NCBI GenBank assembly: GCA_002349055.1
Contig: DECD01000050.1
Span: 13,099-45,327, forward strand
Length of the DNA: 32,229 nt
From: Bacteroidales bacterium UBA2939
GTDB lineage: Bacteria > Bacteroidota > Bacteroidia > Bacteroidales > P3
Reading direction: 5' to 3'
Shown here: positions 14,304 to 22,134 of the stretch, piece by piece
Layout of the letters: each line of letters begins with the position of its first letter
Numbering within the stretch: the stretch's first letter is position 1
Made by a program: the position numbers and the translations under genes
Notes under the pieces: generated by a model
What the model was told of the DNA's origin: nothing
Databases searched by the model: none
What the model saw: the letters and a program-made list of their open reading frames with translations, nothing else

Positions 14304-16634
14304 TTAAAACGTCATTGTAGCACCGAAGCAGACGAGGATGGGCAGCTGGTTGACGCGTTCGTAGGTGACGCGGTTGAAGTAGAAGATGTTCTCGCGGCTG
14401 TAGACATTGGTGGCCGAGAGGCTCAACTCGAGGATGGCGCGGGCGCCGAGTGAGAACTTGCGTTTCACGCCAAGGTCCAGACGGTGGTAGCTGGGCAGGT
14501 GCCCTTTGTAGAGCTCGCCGTAGTGGATGCCGTATTCGCCGTTCTCCTGGGTGTAGTCGCTGGTGATGCCGCCGGGGAGGAACAGGCGCTGGAAGACCCC
14601 CTGGGTCTCGGTGAAGGGGAATCCCGAGCCGAAGGTCCAGCGGCCGCTGATTTCCCATTCGCGCCACTCGCCCAGCGTGTAGGTGGCCAGTAGGTTGACG
14701 GTGTGGCGGCGGTCGTAGTGCGGGTTGTAGGTCTGCACCTCGTCGCGGCGCTCCACATAGCCCAGCGAGTAGGTGGCCCACACGTAGAGCCGCTCCATGT
14801 CGACCTTCGCGCTGAAGTCGAGGCCCGTGGCGTAGCCGTCCTCGATGATGTAGTCTTTGCGCAGGTACTCGGGCTTGTAGTAGGGACTGGAGGGCGAGGC
14901 GTAATCCATGTCGCGGTCGTCGTACATCTTCTCGCGGTTGGCGTTGAGAATCTGGTCGAAGTGCTTGTAGTAGAACTCGGCGTTGAGGGTGACGTGCTCC
15001 GTGAGGTCGTATTCGAGGCCAATGACGGCATGCTTGGCTTTCTGCACGCAGTTGCGGCTCTCGCCGAGGAAGGAGTCGGGCTTGTTGAGGTCGGCCGAGC
15101 CGGTGAGGAAGCCGCTGAAGAGGTTCACGATGTCGTTGTCGGAGCGTGCGTCGAGGAATATCTGGCTGTAGAAGCCGCCGGCGAATTTCAGGCGCAGGTC
15201 CTTGTTGATGTTGTATTTCGCGGCCAGGCGCGGCTCGAGGCTGGGCTCGGCGAGGGTGGCGTAGTAGATGAAGCGCACCCCGGGGTCAAGCAGCCATTTG
15301 CCGGCCTTGATGTTGAAGGTGGCGAAGACCGAGAGGTTGGTCGAGGGCTCGTGCTGCGAAATGTTTTTCTTGTACTCGTTGACAAACTGATAGTCAGTAG
15401 TGTATCCTTCAATGCTGAATCCGTACTTCAGTTTGTTGTTTCCCAAAAAGTTTGTGATTTGCATGTTGGCGTTGAAACCGCCAATCTCGCTGTAGCGTTT
15501 GTCGCTGGTGCCGTCGTCGAGGGTGATGGTGTACTTCGAGTAGGCCACGCTACCGTCGAGGATGGCCGAGGCACCGGTGACGAGCATGAAGTTGGTGCCC
15601 GCGCCGTAGTTCTGCCAGTGGTAGTCGGCGATGGACTGGTAGCCGAGCACCTGGTCGTCGAAACGGAAGCCGAAGAGGTTCAGCTTGCTGCCGGTGCCCG
15701 AGTTGAAACTCAGCTTGCCGTAGATGTCGAGGAAGTCGAAGGGCAGGCCGCCGTCGACATAGCTATAGAGCTTCTCGGAGGTCTTCGACAGGTAGGAGTT
15801 CTTGGCGGTGACGAGGTAGGAGATGGTGCTCTTCGACGTGGTGCTCTCGCGTTTCAGCGGTCCTTCCAGTATCAGGCTGGCGCCGAAGGTGTTGATGCCT
15901 ATCTTGCCGCTGTGGTGGCGCTTGTTGCCGTCGCGCGTCGAGATGTCCATCACCGAGGACATCCTGCCGCCGTATTCGGCACCGAATCCGCCTGTGTAGA
16001 TGTTGGCGTTGAGGATGATGTCGGTCTCGAAGATGGAGTAGAGGCCGATGGAGTGGAAGGGGTTGTAGATAATCATGCCGTCGAGGAGACAGAGGTTCTG
16101 AATCATGGAGCCGCCGCGGATGTAGAGCTGGCCTCCCTGGTCGCCGGTGGAGCTCACGCCGGGCAGCACCTGCATGTACTGCGCTATGTCGGCCGTGCCG
16201 CCGATGGAGGGCATCTGCTGTATCTGCGACGAGGTGATTTTCTGCACGCTGACCTGTGTCTGCAGCTGGCGCTCCTCCTTCTTGCTGTCGGTGATTTCCA
16301 CGGCCTTGAGCATCTGCGCCGCGGGCTTCAGGTGGATGGTCTTGGTGAGGGTCTTGCCCTTCGAAAGGGTAATCTGCTCCGAGTACTCCTCATAGCCCAC
16401 GTACTTCACCCTCAGCGTGTAGGTGCCTTCTTTGACCTTGTTGATGAGGAAGAAGCCGTTGATGTCGGTGGCGCAGCCGTGGGTGGTCCCGTCGAGCACT
16501 ACATTTGCGAACGGGATGGCCTCGCCGTTCCCCTCGTCAAACAGCACACCCTTCACCGTGCACTGAGCCGAAGCAAATTGAAAATTGAAAATTGAAAATT
16601 GAAAAATCAGAAGTATGTATAAAGCCTTTTTCAT
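14304..16634 (-). CDS. TonB-dependent receptor with carboxypeptidase-like N-terminal domain
   Basis: The 776-residue form starts at MKKALYILLIFQF, which begins a clear signal peptide ending ASAQ; the longer frame adds sequence lacking signal features. Residues about 25-110 are a CarboxypepD_reg-like domain (VKGVLFDEGNGEAIPFANVVLDG). A plug domain follows (VSVQKITSSQIQQMPSIGG, with YIRGGS), then a beta-barrel ending in an aromatic residue (CFGATMTF). Such outer-membrane receptors import bound nutrients using TonB energy. No SusD-like partner is adjacent, so the substrate is open (peptide, metal chelate or other). Four perfect heptamers lie in the signal-peptide codons. Confidence 0.93.
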   Translation of the reverse strand: MKKALYILLIFQFSIFNFQFASAQCTVKGVLFDEGNGEAIPFANVVLDGTTHGCATDINGFFLINKVKEGTYTLRVKYVGYEEYSEQITLSKGKTLTKTIHLKPAAQMLKAVEITDSKKEERQLQTQVSVQKITSSQIQQMPSIGGTADIAQYMQVLPGVSSTGDQGGQLYIRGGSMIQNLCLLDGMIIYNPFHSIGLYSIFETDIILNANIYTGGFGAEYGGRMSSVMDISTRDGNKRHHSGKIGINTFGASLILEGPLKRESTTSKSTISYLVTAKNSYLSKTSEKLYSYVDGGLPFDFLDIYGKLSFNSGTGSKLNLFGFRFDDQVLGYQSIADYHWQNYGAGTNFMLVTGASAILDGSVAYSKYTITLDDGTSDKRYSEIGGFNANMQITNFLGNNKLKYGFSIEGYTTDYQFVNEYKKNISQHEPSTNLSVFATFNIKAGKWLLDPGVRFIYYATLAEPSLEPRLAAKYNINKDLRLKFAGGFYSQIFLDARSDNDIVNLFSGFLTGSADLNKPDSFLGESRNCVQKAKHAVIGLEYDLTEHVTLNAEFYYKHFDQILNANREKMYDDRDMDYASPSSPYYKPEYLRKDYIIEDGYATGLDFSAKVDMERLYVWATYSLGYVERRDEVQTYNPHYDRRHTVNLLATYTLGEWREWEISGRWTFGSGFPFTETQGVFQRLFLPGGITSDYTQENGEYGIHYGELYKGHLPSYHRLDLGVKRKFSLGARAILELSLSATNVYSRENIFYFNRVTYERVNQLPILVCFGATMTF
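16575..16602. repeat. 4 x 7-nt perfect repeat in the signal peptide codons (AAATTGA)
   Basis: Four identical AAATTGA heptamers lie within the first 20 codons of the TonB-dependent receptor gene and encode the run FSIFNFQF. The unit length is not a multiple of three, so gain or loss of one unit would shift the frame. The same unit, also in four copies, occurs at 17727-17754. Confidence 0.92.
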
Positions 16635-16639
16635 TTGTC

Positions 16640-16670
16640 TTATCTCCTTATCTCCTGTCTCCTTATCTCC
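16640..16670. repeat. four-unit purine/pyrimidine repeat before the receptor start (TTATCTCC)
   Basis: The units TTATCTCC, TTATCTCC, TGTCTCC, TTATCTCC (8, 8, 7 and 8 nt) fill most of the gap between holA and the receptor gene. On the coding strand they read GGAGATAA repeatedly, so each copy carries a Shine-Dalgarno-like GGAG; the nearest ends about 6 nt before the ATG at 16634. Confidence 0.8.
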
Positions 16671-16678
16671 TTTGGGAA

Positions 16679-17686
16679 TCAATGGATTACTTTAAAAATC
16701 AGTTCTTTGAGCAGTTCGCCGTCGGTGACGTTGCCGCTGTTGCGGACGCCTTTGCTTCGCAGGTCGGTCTCGTAGAGGTAGCCGATGCAGGAGGCCAGCT
16801 TGCCCAGTTTGTAGTTCGAGGCCGCTACGGCATAGTCCTGCACGAAACTTGGCGCGCAGCCCAGCACCTTCGCCGCATCGCTCTTGTTCTCAAGCTGATG
16901 GTAGAACATCACCTTGAGAAAATAGCCGTAGAGGATGGGCAGGATGAGCTGGATGGGGTTCTTCTTGGGGTTGGCGGCGAAATAGTTGACAATGCGGTTG
17001 CACATCATGGGGTCGCGCCGCCCGATGGCCTTCTGGAGCTCGAAGACGTTATAGTCCTTGCTGATGCCTATCTGCCTCTCCACCAGATCTTCCGTGATGG
17101 TTTCGCCGGGTTGGAGCAGGGGGTAGAGCTTGCCCAGCTCGTTGGCAATCTTGCCCAGGTCGTTGCCCACCGACTCGGTGATGAGGTAGGTGGCCTTGTC
17201 GCTGATGGTGAAACCCTTGGCGCTGACCTGCTTGGCAATCCACGAGGGCACCTGGTTGTCCCACACCTTGGGGGTCTCGTAGACGCAGCCGTACTTGTCG
17301 ATGGCCTTGTAGGCCGTCGAGCGCTTGTCGAGTTTCTTGTGGCGGTAGCAGAAGACGATGACACCCTTCTCCGACGCTTTGGGCAGGTAGGCGGCCAGTT
17401 GCTCCCACTGGCGCGTGTCGAGGTCCTGCGCCTCCTTGACGAGGACGAGGTGCACGGGCGACATCATGGGGTAGCGCTTGGCGTCGCTGATGACGGCGGC
17501 CATCGTCGTGTCGCGGCCGTAGACCACCGTCTGGTCGAAATCGCGCATGGCGGCGTCGATGACCTCGTTCTCGAAGAAGTCGCTCATCACGTCAATATAG
17601 TAGTTCTCCTCGCCCGTGAGGAGGTACACGGGCTTGAATATGCCCGCCTTCAATTCTTCAATCAGCTGTTTCTCAGTCGTTGCCAT
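16679..17686 (-). CDS. holA: DNA polymerase III delta subunit
   Basis: A 335-residue protein matching the clamp-loader delta subunit: an N-terminal region with PVYLLTGEENYYIDVM (residues 19-34), the typical VILVKEA-like segment (VHLVLVKEAQDL), the KLDKRSTAYKAI segment of HolA, a helical middle domain (ESVGNDLGKIANELGKL), and a C-terminal collar domain. It opens the beta sliding clamp together with the other clamp-loader subunits at the replication fork. Length matches the family. It has its own promoter, and the TonB-dependent receptor follows after 44 nt. Confidence 0.93.
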   Translation of the reverse strand: MATTEKQLIEELKAGIFKPVYLLTGEENYYIDVMSDFFENEVIDAAMRDFDQTVVYGRDTTMAAVISDAKRYPMMSPVHLVLVKEAQDLDTRQWEQLAAYLPKASEKGVIVFCYRHKKLDKRSTAYKAIDKYGCVYETPKVWDNQVPSWIAKQVSAKGFTISDKATYLITESVGNDLGKIANELGKLYPLLQPGETITEDLVERQIGISKDYNVFELQKAIGRRDPMMCNRIVNYFAANPKKNPIQLILPILYGYFLKVMFYHQLENKSDAAKVLGCAPSFVQDYAVAASNYKLGKLASCIGYLYETDLRSKGVRNSGNVTDGELLKELIFKVIH

Positions 17687-17712
17687 AGCGTCGCGATAAC
17701 AATTATAAACGG

Positions 17713-17720
17713 CAAAGATA
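17713..17720 (-). promoter_or_regulatory. promoter element of holA
   Basis: On the minus strand the sequence reads TATCTTTG, matching TAnnTTTG, and ends 26 nt before the holA ATG. The place expected for the TTTG box (about 17740-17745) is occupied by the AAATTGA heptamer block and has no TTTG. Confidence 0.7.
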
Positions 17721-17726
17721 CGAAAA

Positions 17727-17754
17727 AATTGAAAATTGAAAATGGAAAATTGAA
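17727..17754. repeat. 4 x 7-nt tandem repeat (AAATTGA) at the holA promoter
   Basis: The units AAATTGA, AAATTGA, AAATGGA, AAATTGA match the block in the receptor gene at 16575-16602, in the same orientation and copy number, and both are followed by AAAAT. Here they overlap the upstream part of the holA promoter. Confidence 0.9.
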
Positions 17755-17828
17755 AAATAAGAAGGGAAAAAGGTGGATGACAAGTGATGAAAGCTATCGT
17801 TCATGGAAAGACGAAAACCATATTAAGA

Positions 17829-17886
17829 CCCTACCAACACCCTACCAACTCCTACCCTGGTAGGAGTTGGTAGGGTGTTGGTAGGG
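17829..17886. repeat. perfect 28-bp inverted repeat with 2-nt loop
   Basis: The arm 17829-17856 (built from CCCTACCAACA, CCCTACCAACT, CCTACC) is the exact reverse complement of 17859-17886, with only CT between them. The right arm continues as 11-nt units to 17897. It lies between the divergent holA and acyl-CoA ligase genes. No T-run follows, and no gene reads into it, so it is not an ordinary terminator. Confidence 0.95.
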
Positions 17887-17954
17887 AGATGATAGGTGTT
17901 TAATACGTTGTTTGTGACTATCTTACGGCATCTTGTTGAAAATTTATGATTTTT

Positions 17955-17988
17955 CTTGTCTTTTGTATCGAAAATTTTCGTATTTTTG
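17955..17988 (+). promoter_or_regulatory. promoter of the acyl-CoA ligase gene
   Basis: TATTTTTG at 17981-17988 matches TAnnTTTG. A partial upstream box CTTG lies at 17955-17958, 22 nt away, and TTTG at 17962-17965 is closer than ideal. The ATG is 26 nt downstream. Confidence 0.65.
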
Positions 17989-18014
17989 CAAAATTAACAT
18001 AAATTAAAAATCCT

Positions 18015-19799
18015 ATGAAAGAGCCAACCCGACTGTTCGACCTGCTGCAATGGAGAAAAGAACTCCATCCCGAACGACCAGTTTTCAAGTTCAAGGAAAA
18101 CGGCGAATGGAAAGAGCATTATATCGACGAGTATATCGAGAAAGTTGACCTCATCAGCTACGCCCTCATGCACCTCGGCGTGAAGAAGGGCGAGAACATA
18201 GGTCTTATCTCCGCCGGAAGGCCGGAATGGAACTACGTCGACTTCGGCGTGCAGCAGACGGGTGCCGTGCTGCTGCCCATCTATCCGACTATCAGTGAGG
18301 AAGACTACTACTATATCCTCAACGACGCACATGTGCGCCTGCTGGTGGTCGAGACCCCGGCGTTGTATAAGAAAATCAGCAATATACGCGAGAAACTGCC
18401 GCATCTCGAAAATCTCTGCACCATCGTCCCCATGGAGGGGGTGAAGTCGTTGGACGACATTTATGAACTTGGCCGTCAGTATGTAAGAGAGCATCCCGAG
18501 GCAACTGCCAAGTTGCAGGAGATGAAGGATGCACTGACCATCGACGATGTGTGCACGATGATCTACACCAGCGGCACCACGGGTGTGCCCAAAGGTGCCA
18601 TGTTGACCCATAGAGGGTTGATAATGAATGTTCAGGAAATCAAGGAAAGCCCCGGAAAGACGTGGACCAAGGCTCTGTCGTGGCTGCCCATGTGCCACAT
18701 TTACGAAAGAATGATGGGCTACCTCTACCAATGGCTTTGCTTCACCATAGCCTACGCCGAGAGCATAGCCAAGGTGGGCGACAACTGCAAGGAAATCAGA
18801 CCCAACATGATGGCTTGCGTGCCGCGCTTCATCGAGAAGGTCTACGACAAGATTTACCGCAAGGAAGAGAAGATGAGCGGCATAGGGAAGAAAATCTTCG
18901 ACTGGGCCATCGACCTGGCTTTCGAGTACGACCTCGACGAGACGAAGCTCTCAGCCTGGTACAAGTTGCAGAAAAAACTGGCCGATAAATTGGTTTATAA
19001 GGAGATACGCGAGGGTATGGGCGGCGAGTTGTATATGCTCGTCAGCGGCGGTGCCACCATCCAGCCGCGCCTCACGCGCTTCTTCTCCTGCGTGGGCCTC
19101 GACCTCTACGAGGGCTATGGCCTCACCGAGTGCTCGCCCCTCATTGCCGTCACCAACAGCAACAAGAAGGGCCGCAAGATTGGCTCCGTGGGCTTCGCCA
19201 TGCGGGAGATAGAGGTACGTATCGACCCGAAAACAAACGAGATACAATGCCGTGGCGGCAACGTGATGAAGGGCTACTACAACCAACCCGAGCTTACCGC
19301 CGAGGCCATCGACAGCGAGGGCTGGTTCCATACCGGCGACACCGGATTCTTCGACCCCGATGGCTACCTCTTCATCACCGGACGCACCAAGAGCATGTTC
19401 AAGACCTCGATGGGTAAATTCATTAATCCTGAGGTGATTGAGGAGAAGATGAAGCAGTCGCCCTTCATTCTCGACATGATGGTGGTGGGTGCCGACCAGA
19501 AGTATGCCGCCGCCGTCGTGGCCCCCGACTTCGACATGCTGAAGGACTGGTGCAAGCGTCACCGCGTGAAGGCCGCAAGCAGGGAGGAAATGATTGCCGA
19601 CAAGACCGTTGTCTCTCGTTACCAGAAGGTTATCGACAAGTACAACGCCGAGCTGGGTGTCACCGAGCAGGTGAAGAAGTTCGTCCTCGTGGCCGACACC
19701 TGGAATGAGGCCAACAAATTCCTCACCCCCACGCAGAAACTCATCCGCCGCAACGTCAGCGCCGCTTACAAGGAGCAGATAGAGGCGTTGTTCAAATAA
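18015..19799 (+). CDS. long-chain fatty acid--CoA ligase (AMP-forming)
   Basis: A 594-residue member of the adenylate-forming family that activates fatty acids to acyl-CoA using ATP. The P-loop-like motif YTSGTTGVPKGAML lies at 184-197, the adenine-binding YEGYGLTECSP at 365-375, the GWFHTGDTG motif at 436-444, and the hinge region GRTKSMFKTSMGKFINPEVIE at 456-476. The domain order and length match bacterial FadD-like and bacterial-type long-chain ligases of about 600 residues. It is monocistronic, with its own promoter and a terminator shared with the convergent RNase R gene. Confidence 0.95.
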   Translation: MKEPTRLFDLLQWRKELHPERPVFKFKENGEWKEHYIDEYIEKVDLISYALMHLGVKKGENIGLISAGRPEWNYVDFGVQQTGAVLLPIYPTISEEDYYYILNDAHVRLLVVETPALYKKISNIREKLPHLENLCTIVPMEGVKSLDDIYELGRQYVREHPEATAKLQEMKDALTIDDVCTMIYTSGTTGVPKGAMLTHRGLIMNVQEIKESPGKTWTKALSWLPMCHIYERMMGYLYQWLCFTIAYAESIAKVGDNCKEIRPNMMACVPRFIEKVYDKIYRKEEKMSGIGKKIFDWAIDLAFEYDLDETKLSAWYKLQKKLADKLVYKEIREGMGGELYMLVSGGATIQPRLTRFFSCVGLDLYEGYGLTECSPLIAVTNSNKKGRKIGSVGFAMREIEVRIDPKTNEIQCRGGNVMKGYYNQPELTAEAIDSEGWFHTGDTGFFDPDGYLFITGRTKSMFKTSMGKFINPEVIEEKMKQSPFILDMMVVGADQKYAAAVVAPDFDMLKDWCKRHRVKAASREEMIADKTVVSRYQKVIDKYNAELGVTEQVKKFVLVADTWNEANKFLTPTQKLIRRNVSAAYKEQIEALFK

Positions 19800-19830
19800 A
19801 AAAAGGGTCCTGCTATATTGCGGGACCCGT
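19798..19830. terminator. bidirectional terminator between acyl-CoA ligase and RNase R
   Basis: The stem GGGTCCTGC (19805-19813) pairs with GCGGGACCC (19820-19828) around TATATT. On the minus strand it is followed by seven Ts (complement of 19798-19804), a good intrinsic terminator for RNase R. On the plus strand the following GTATTGTTTT is weaker. Confidence 0.85.
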
Positions 19831-19836
19831 ATTGTT

Positions 19837-22134
19837 TTATCTGCGTTGGGACTTGCCTTTGGGTTTGTCTTTGCCCTTGGCTTTAGTGTCTTTTGCTTGT
19901 GGGGCTTTGCCTCTGGATTTTGTTTTTCCGCCTTTGTGTTTGGTTGACTGGGGGGCGGTATGGTCATCCTCTTCGACGAGGTCGAAGTCGATTTGTTTTT
20001 TGAGGAGGTCGACCTTGCGGACGCGGATGTGGACGGGGTAGCCGAGTTTGTAGGTGCGGCCGTGGCGGCGGCCGATGACCTGGTAGTTGTCCTCGTCGAG
20101 CATGTAGTAGTCGTCCTTGAGGCTGCCGATGGGTATCATGCCCTCGCACTTGTTGCCCTCGATTTCGGCGTAGATGCCCCACTTGCTGACACCGCTGATG
20201 AGGGCGGGGAAGACCTGCCCGAGCTTGTCGGCCAAGAACTCGGCCTGCTTGTACTTGACGCTGGTGCGCTCGGCGTCGGCGGCTTTCTTCTCCATGATGG
20301 AGCAGTGTTTGCAGTAGTCCTCGTACTCCCCGGCTTTGACCGAGGTGCCGCCCTGCAGGTAGCGCTCCAGCAGGCGGTGGACCATGAGGTCGGGGTAGCG
20401 GCGGATGGGGGAGGTGAAGTGGGTGTAGAAGGGGAAGGCGAGGCCGTAGTGGCCGATGTTCTCGGTGCTGTAGTAGGCTTTGGACATGGTGCGGATGGCG
20501 ATGGTGTCGACCATGTGCTCCTCGCCGCGGCCGGCGATATTTTCAAAAAGGCGGTTGTAGCTCTCGGCGAGGGCTTTACGTGAGGAGGTTTTCATGCTGA
20601 AGCCCAGCTTGGCGACGAACTCGACGAAGGTGTTGAGCTTCTCGGGGTTGGGTTCGTCGTGGACGCGGTAGACGAAAGTTTTGGTATTTCTAGATTTACT
20701 AGTAGCGCTAGTTTTACTAGTTTTCCCGACAAACTCTGCCACGGTCTTGTTGGCCAGGAGCATGAACTCCTCGATGAGCCAGTTGGCTTCCTTGCTCTCT
20801 TTGATGTAAACGCCGATGGGCTTGGCGTTCTCGTCGAGCTGGAATTTCACCTCCTGGGTCTCGAAGTTGATGGCACCGCTGCGGTAGCGTGCCGACCTCA
20901 GCTTGGTGGCGATGGCGTGCAGTTTCAGTATGGCCTCTCCGACCGGCTTTTCACTTTCATCTTTCCACTTTCCACTTTCAATTATCTCCTGGGCCTCCTC
21001 GTAGGCCATGCGGCGGTTGCTTTTGATTACCGTTTTACCCATCCAGCTGTCGTAGACCTTTCCTTTGCCATCCATCTCCATGACGACGGAGAAGCAGAGT
21101 TTCTCCTCGTCCTGACGGAGGGAGCAGACCTCGTTGCAGAGCTTCTCGGGGAGCATGGGGATGGTGCGGTCGACGAGGTAGACGGAGGTGCCGCGCTCGT
21201 AGGCTTCGCGGTCGATGGCAGAGCCGGGTTTTACATAATAGGAGACGTCGGCGATATGCACGCCCACCTCGACATGTCCGTTAGGCAACTCACGGAAGGA
21301 GAGGGCATCGTCGAAGTCCTTGGCATCGGCGGGGTCGATGGTAAAGGTGGTGATGTCGCGGAAGTCGCGGCGGCTGGCAATCTCCTTCTTGGTGGGTTTC
21401 TTTATCTTTTTGGCCTCCTCTTCGACCTCCTTGGGGAAGTCGAGCGGGAAGTCGTACTCGGCGAGGATGGACTGCATCTCGACGTTGTTGTCGCCGGGAC
21501 GGCCGAGGCGTTTGATTACCTTGCCCACGGGGTTGTTCATGCGCTCGGGCCAGTCGGTCATCTCCACCAGCACCTTCTCGCCGTTCTCGGCACCGCCGAG
21601 GTCGTCGATGTGGATGAAGATGTCGACGGGCATGGTGCGGCTGTCGCTGACCATAAAGGCGAAGCGTTCCTGCTTCTGGATGACGCCCACAAAGCGCGTC
21701 TTGGCGCGGCGGATGATTTCCACCACCTGACCCTCGGGCTTGTGCATCTTGCGTTGGGGGAACATCAGCACCTTGACGGTGTCGCCGTGGAGGGCGTGGT
21801 GGGTGTTGTTGGGGGCAATCTGTATGTCCTCGCGGCCCTCCTCTTCGGGTATCACGTAGGCTTTGCCACCCTGCTTCATGTCGATGGTGCCGGTGACGTA
21901 GTTCTGCGGCAGCAGCTCGTCGTCGATGGACTTGGGGTTGATTTTGAATTTTCCCTTGTGGTCGTCTTCCACCAGGTGTTTGTCCTCGGCAAGGGCCTGC
22001 ATGGTGCGTATCACTTCCTGGCGTTCGGCCTTGCTGTTGGCACCGATGCGCGAGGCAATCTGCTTGTGGTTGTAGGCGTCGAAGGGATTGTTGGCAAATA
22101 TTTTGAGTATTTGTTTAGCTAAATTTTCGTTCAT
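19837..22134 (-). CDS. rnr: ribonuclease R
   Basis: A 765-residue 3'-to-5' exoribonuclease of the RNase II/RNB family, which degrades structured RNA. An N-terminal winged-helix region (about 1-65), cold-shock domains (about 80-220), the RNB catalytic domain with IDPADAKDFDDALS (266-279), and an S1 domain (about 645-720) are followed by a Lys/Gln-rich basic tail (TKHKGGKTKSRGK...). Two inserts encoded by four-unit repeats stand out: residues 385-395 (IIESGKWKDES) and 470-485 (GKTSKTSATSKSRNTK). Its ATG overlaps the stop of the upstream M3 peptidase gene as ATGA, so the two are translationally coupled. Confidence 0.96.
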   Translation of the reverse strand: MNENLAKQILKIFANNPFDAYNHKQIASRIGANSKAERQEVIRTMQALAEDKHLVEDDHKGKFKINPKSIDDELLPQNYVTGTIDMKQGGKAYVIPEEEGREDIQIAPNNTHHALHGDTVKVLMFPQRKMHKPEGQVVEIIRRAKTRFVGVIQKQERFAFMVSDSRTMPVDIFIHIDDLGGAENGEKVLVEMTDWPERMNNPVGKVIKRLGRPGDNNVEMQSILAEYDFPLDFPKEVEEEAKKIKKPTKKEIASRRDFRDITTFTIDPADAKDFDDALSFRELPNGHVEVGVHIADVSYYVKPGSAIDREAYERGTSVYLVDRTIPMLPEKLCNEVCSLRQDEEKLCFSVVMEMDGKGKVYDSWMGKTVIKSNRRMAYEEAQEIIESGKWKDESEKPVGEAILKLHAIATKLRSARYRSGAINFETQEVKFQLDENAKPIGVYIKESKEANWLIEEFMLLANKTVAEFVGKTSKTSATSKSRNTKTFVYRVHDEPNPEKLNTFVEFVAKLGFSMKTSSRKALAESYNRLFENIAGRGEEHMVDTIAIRTMSKAYYSTENIGHYGLAFPFYTHFTSPIRRYPDLMVHRLLERYLQGGTSVKAGEYEDYCKHCSIMEKKAADAERTSVKYKQAEFLADKLGQVFPALISGVSKWGIYAEIEGNKCEGMIPIGSLKDDYYMLDEDNYQVIGRRHGRTYKLGYPVHIRVRKVDLLKKQIDFDLVEEDDHTAPQSTKHKGGKTKSRGKAPQAKDTKAKGKDKPKGKSQRR
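20686..20721. repeat. 4 x 9-nt repeat inside rnr (TTTACTAGT)
   Basis: The plus-strand units ATTTCTAGA, TTTACTAGT, AGCGCTAGT, TTTACTAGT encode the low-complexity linker TSKTSATSKSRN of RNase R. Nine-nucleotide units keep the frame. Confidence 0.9.
20950..20977. repeat. 4 x 7-nt repeat inside rnr (TCCACTT)
   Basis: The plus-strand units TTCACTT, TCATCTT, TCCACTT, TCCACTT encode the ESGKWKDESE segment of RNase R. The unit is the complement of the AGTGGAA heptamer inside the LRR gene at 9782-9809. Confidence 0.9.

Noticed and set aside
14703..16595. 630-codon plus-strand frame opposite the TonB-dependent receptor
   Set aside because: It is antisense to a clearly recognised gene; the Val/Glu/Gly-rich composition is that expected from the opposite strand.
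20659..22122. 487-codon plus-strand frame opposite RNase R
   Set aside because: It is antisense to a well-supported gene and has no recognisable motif.
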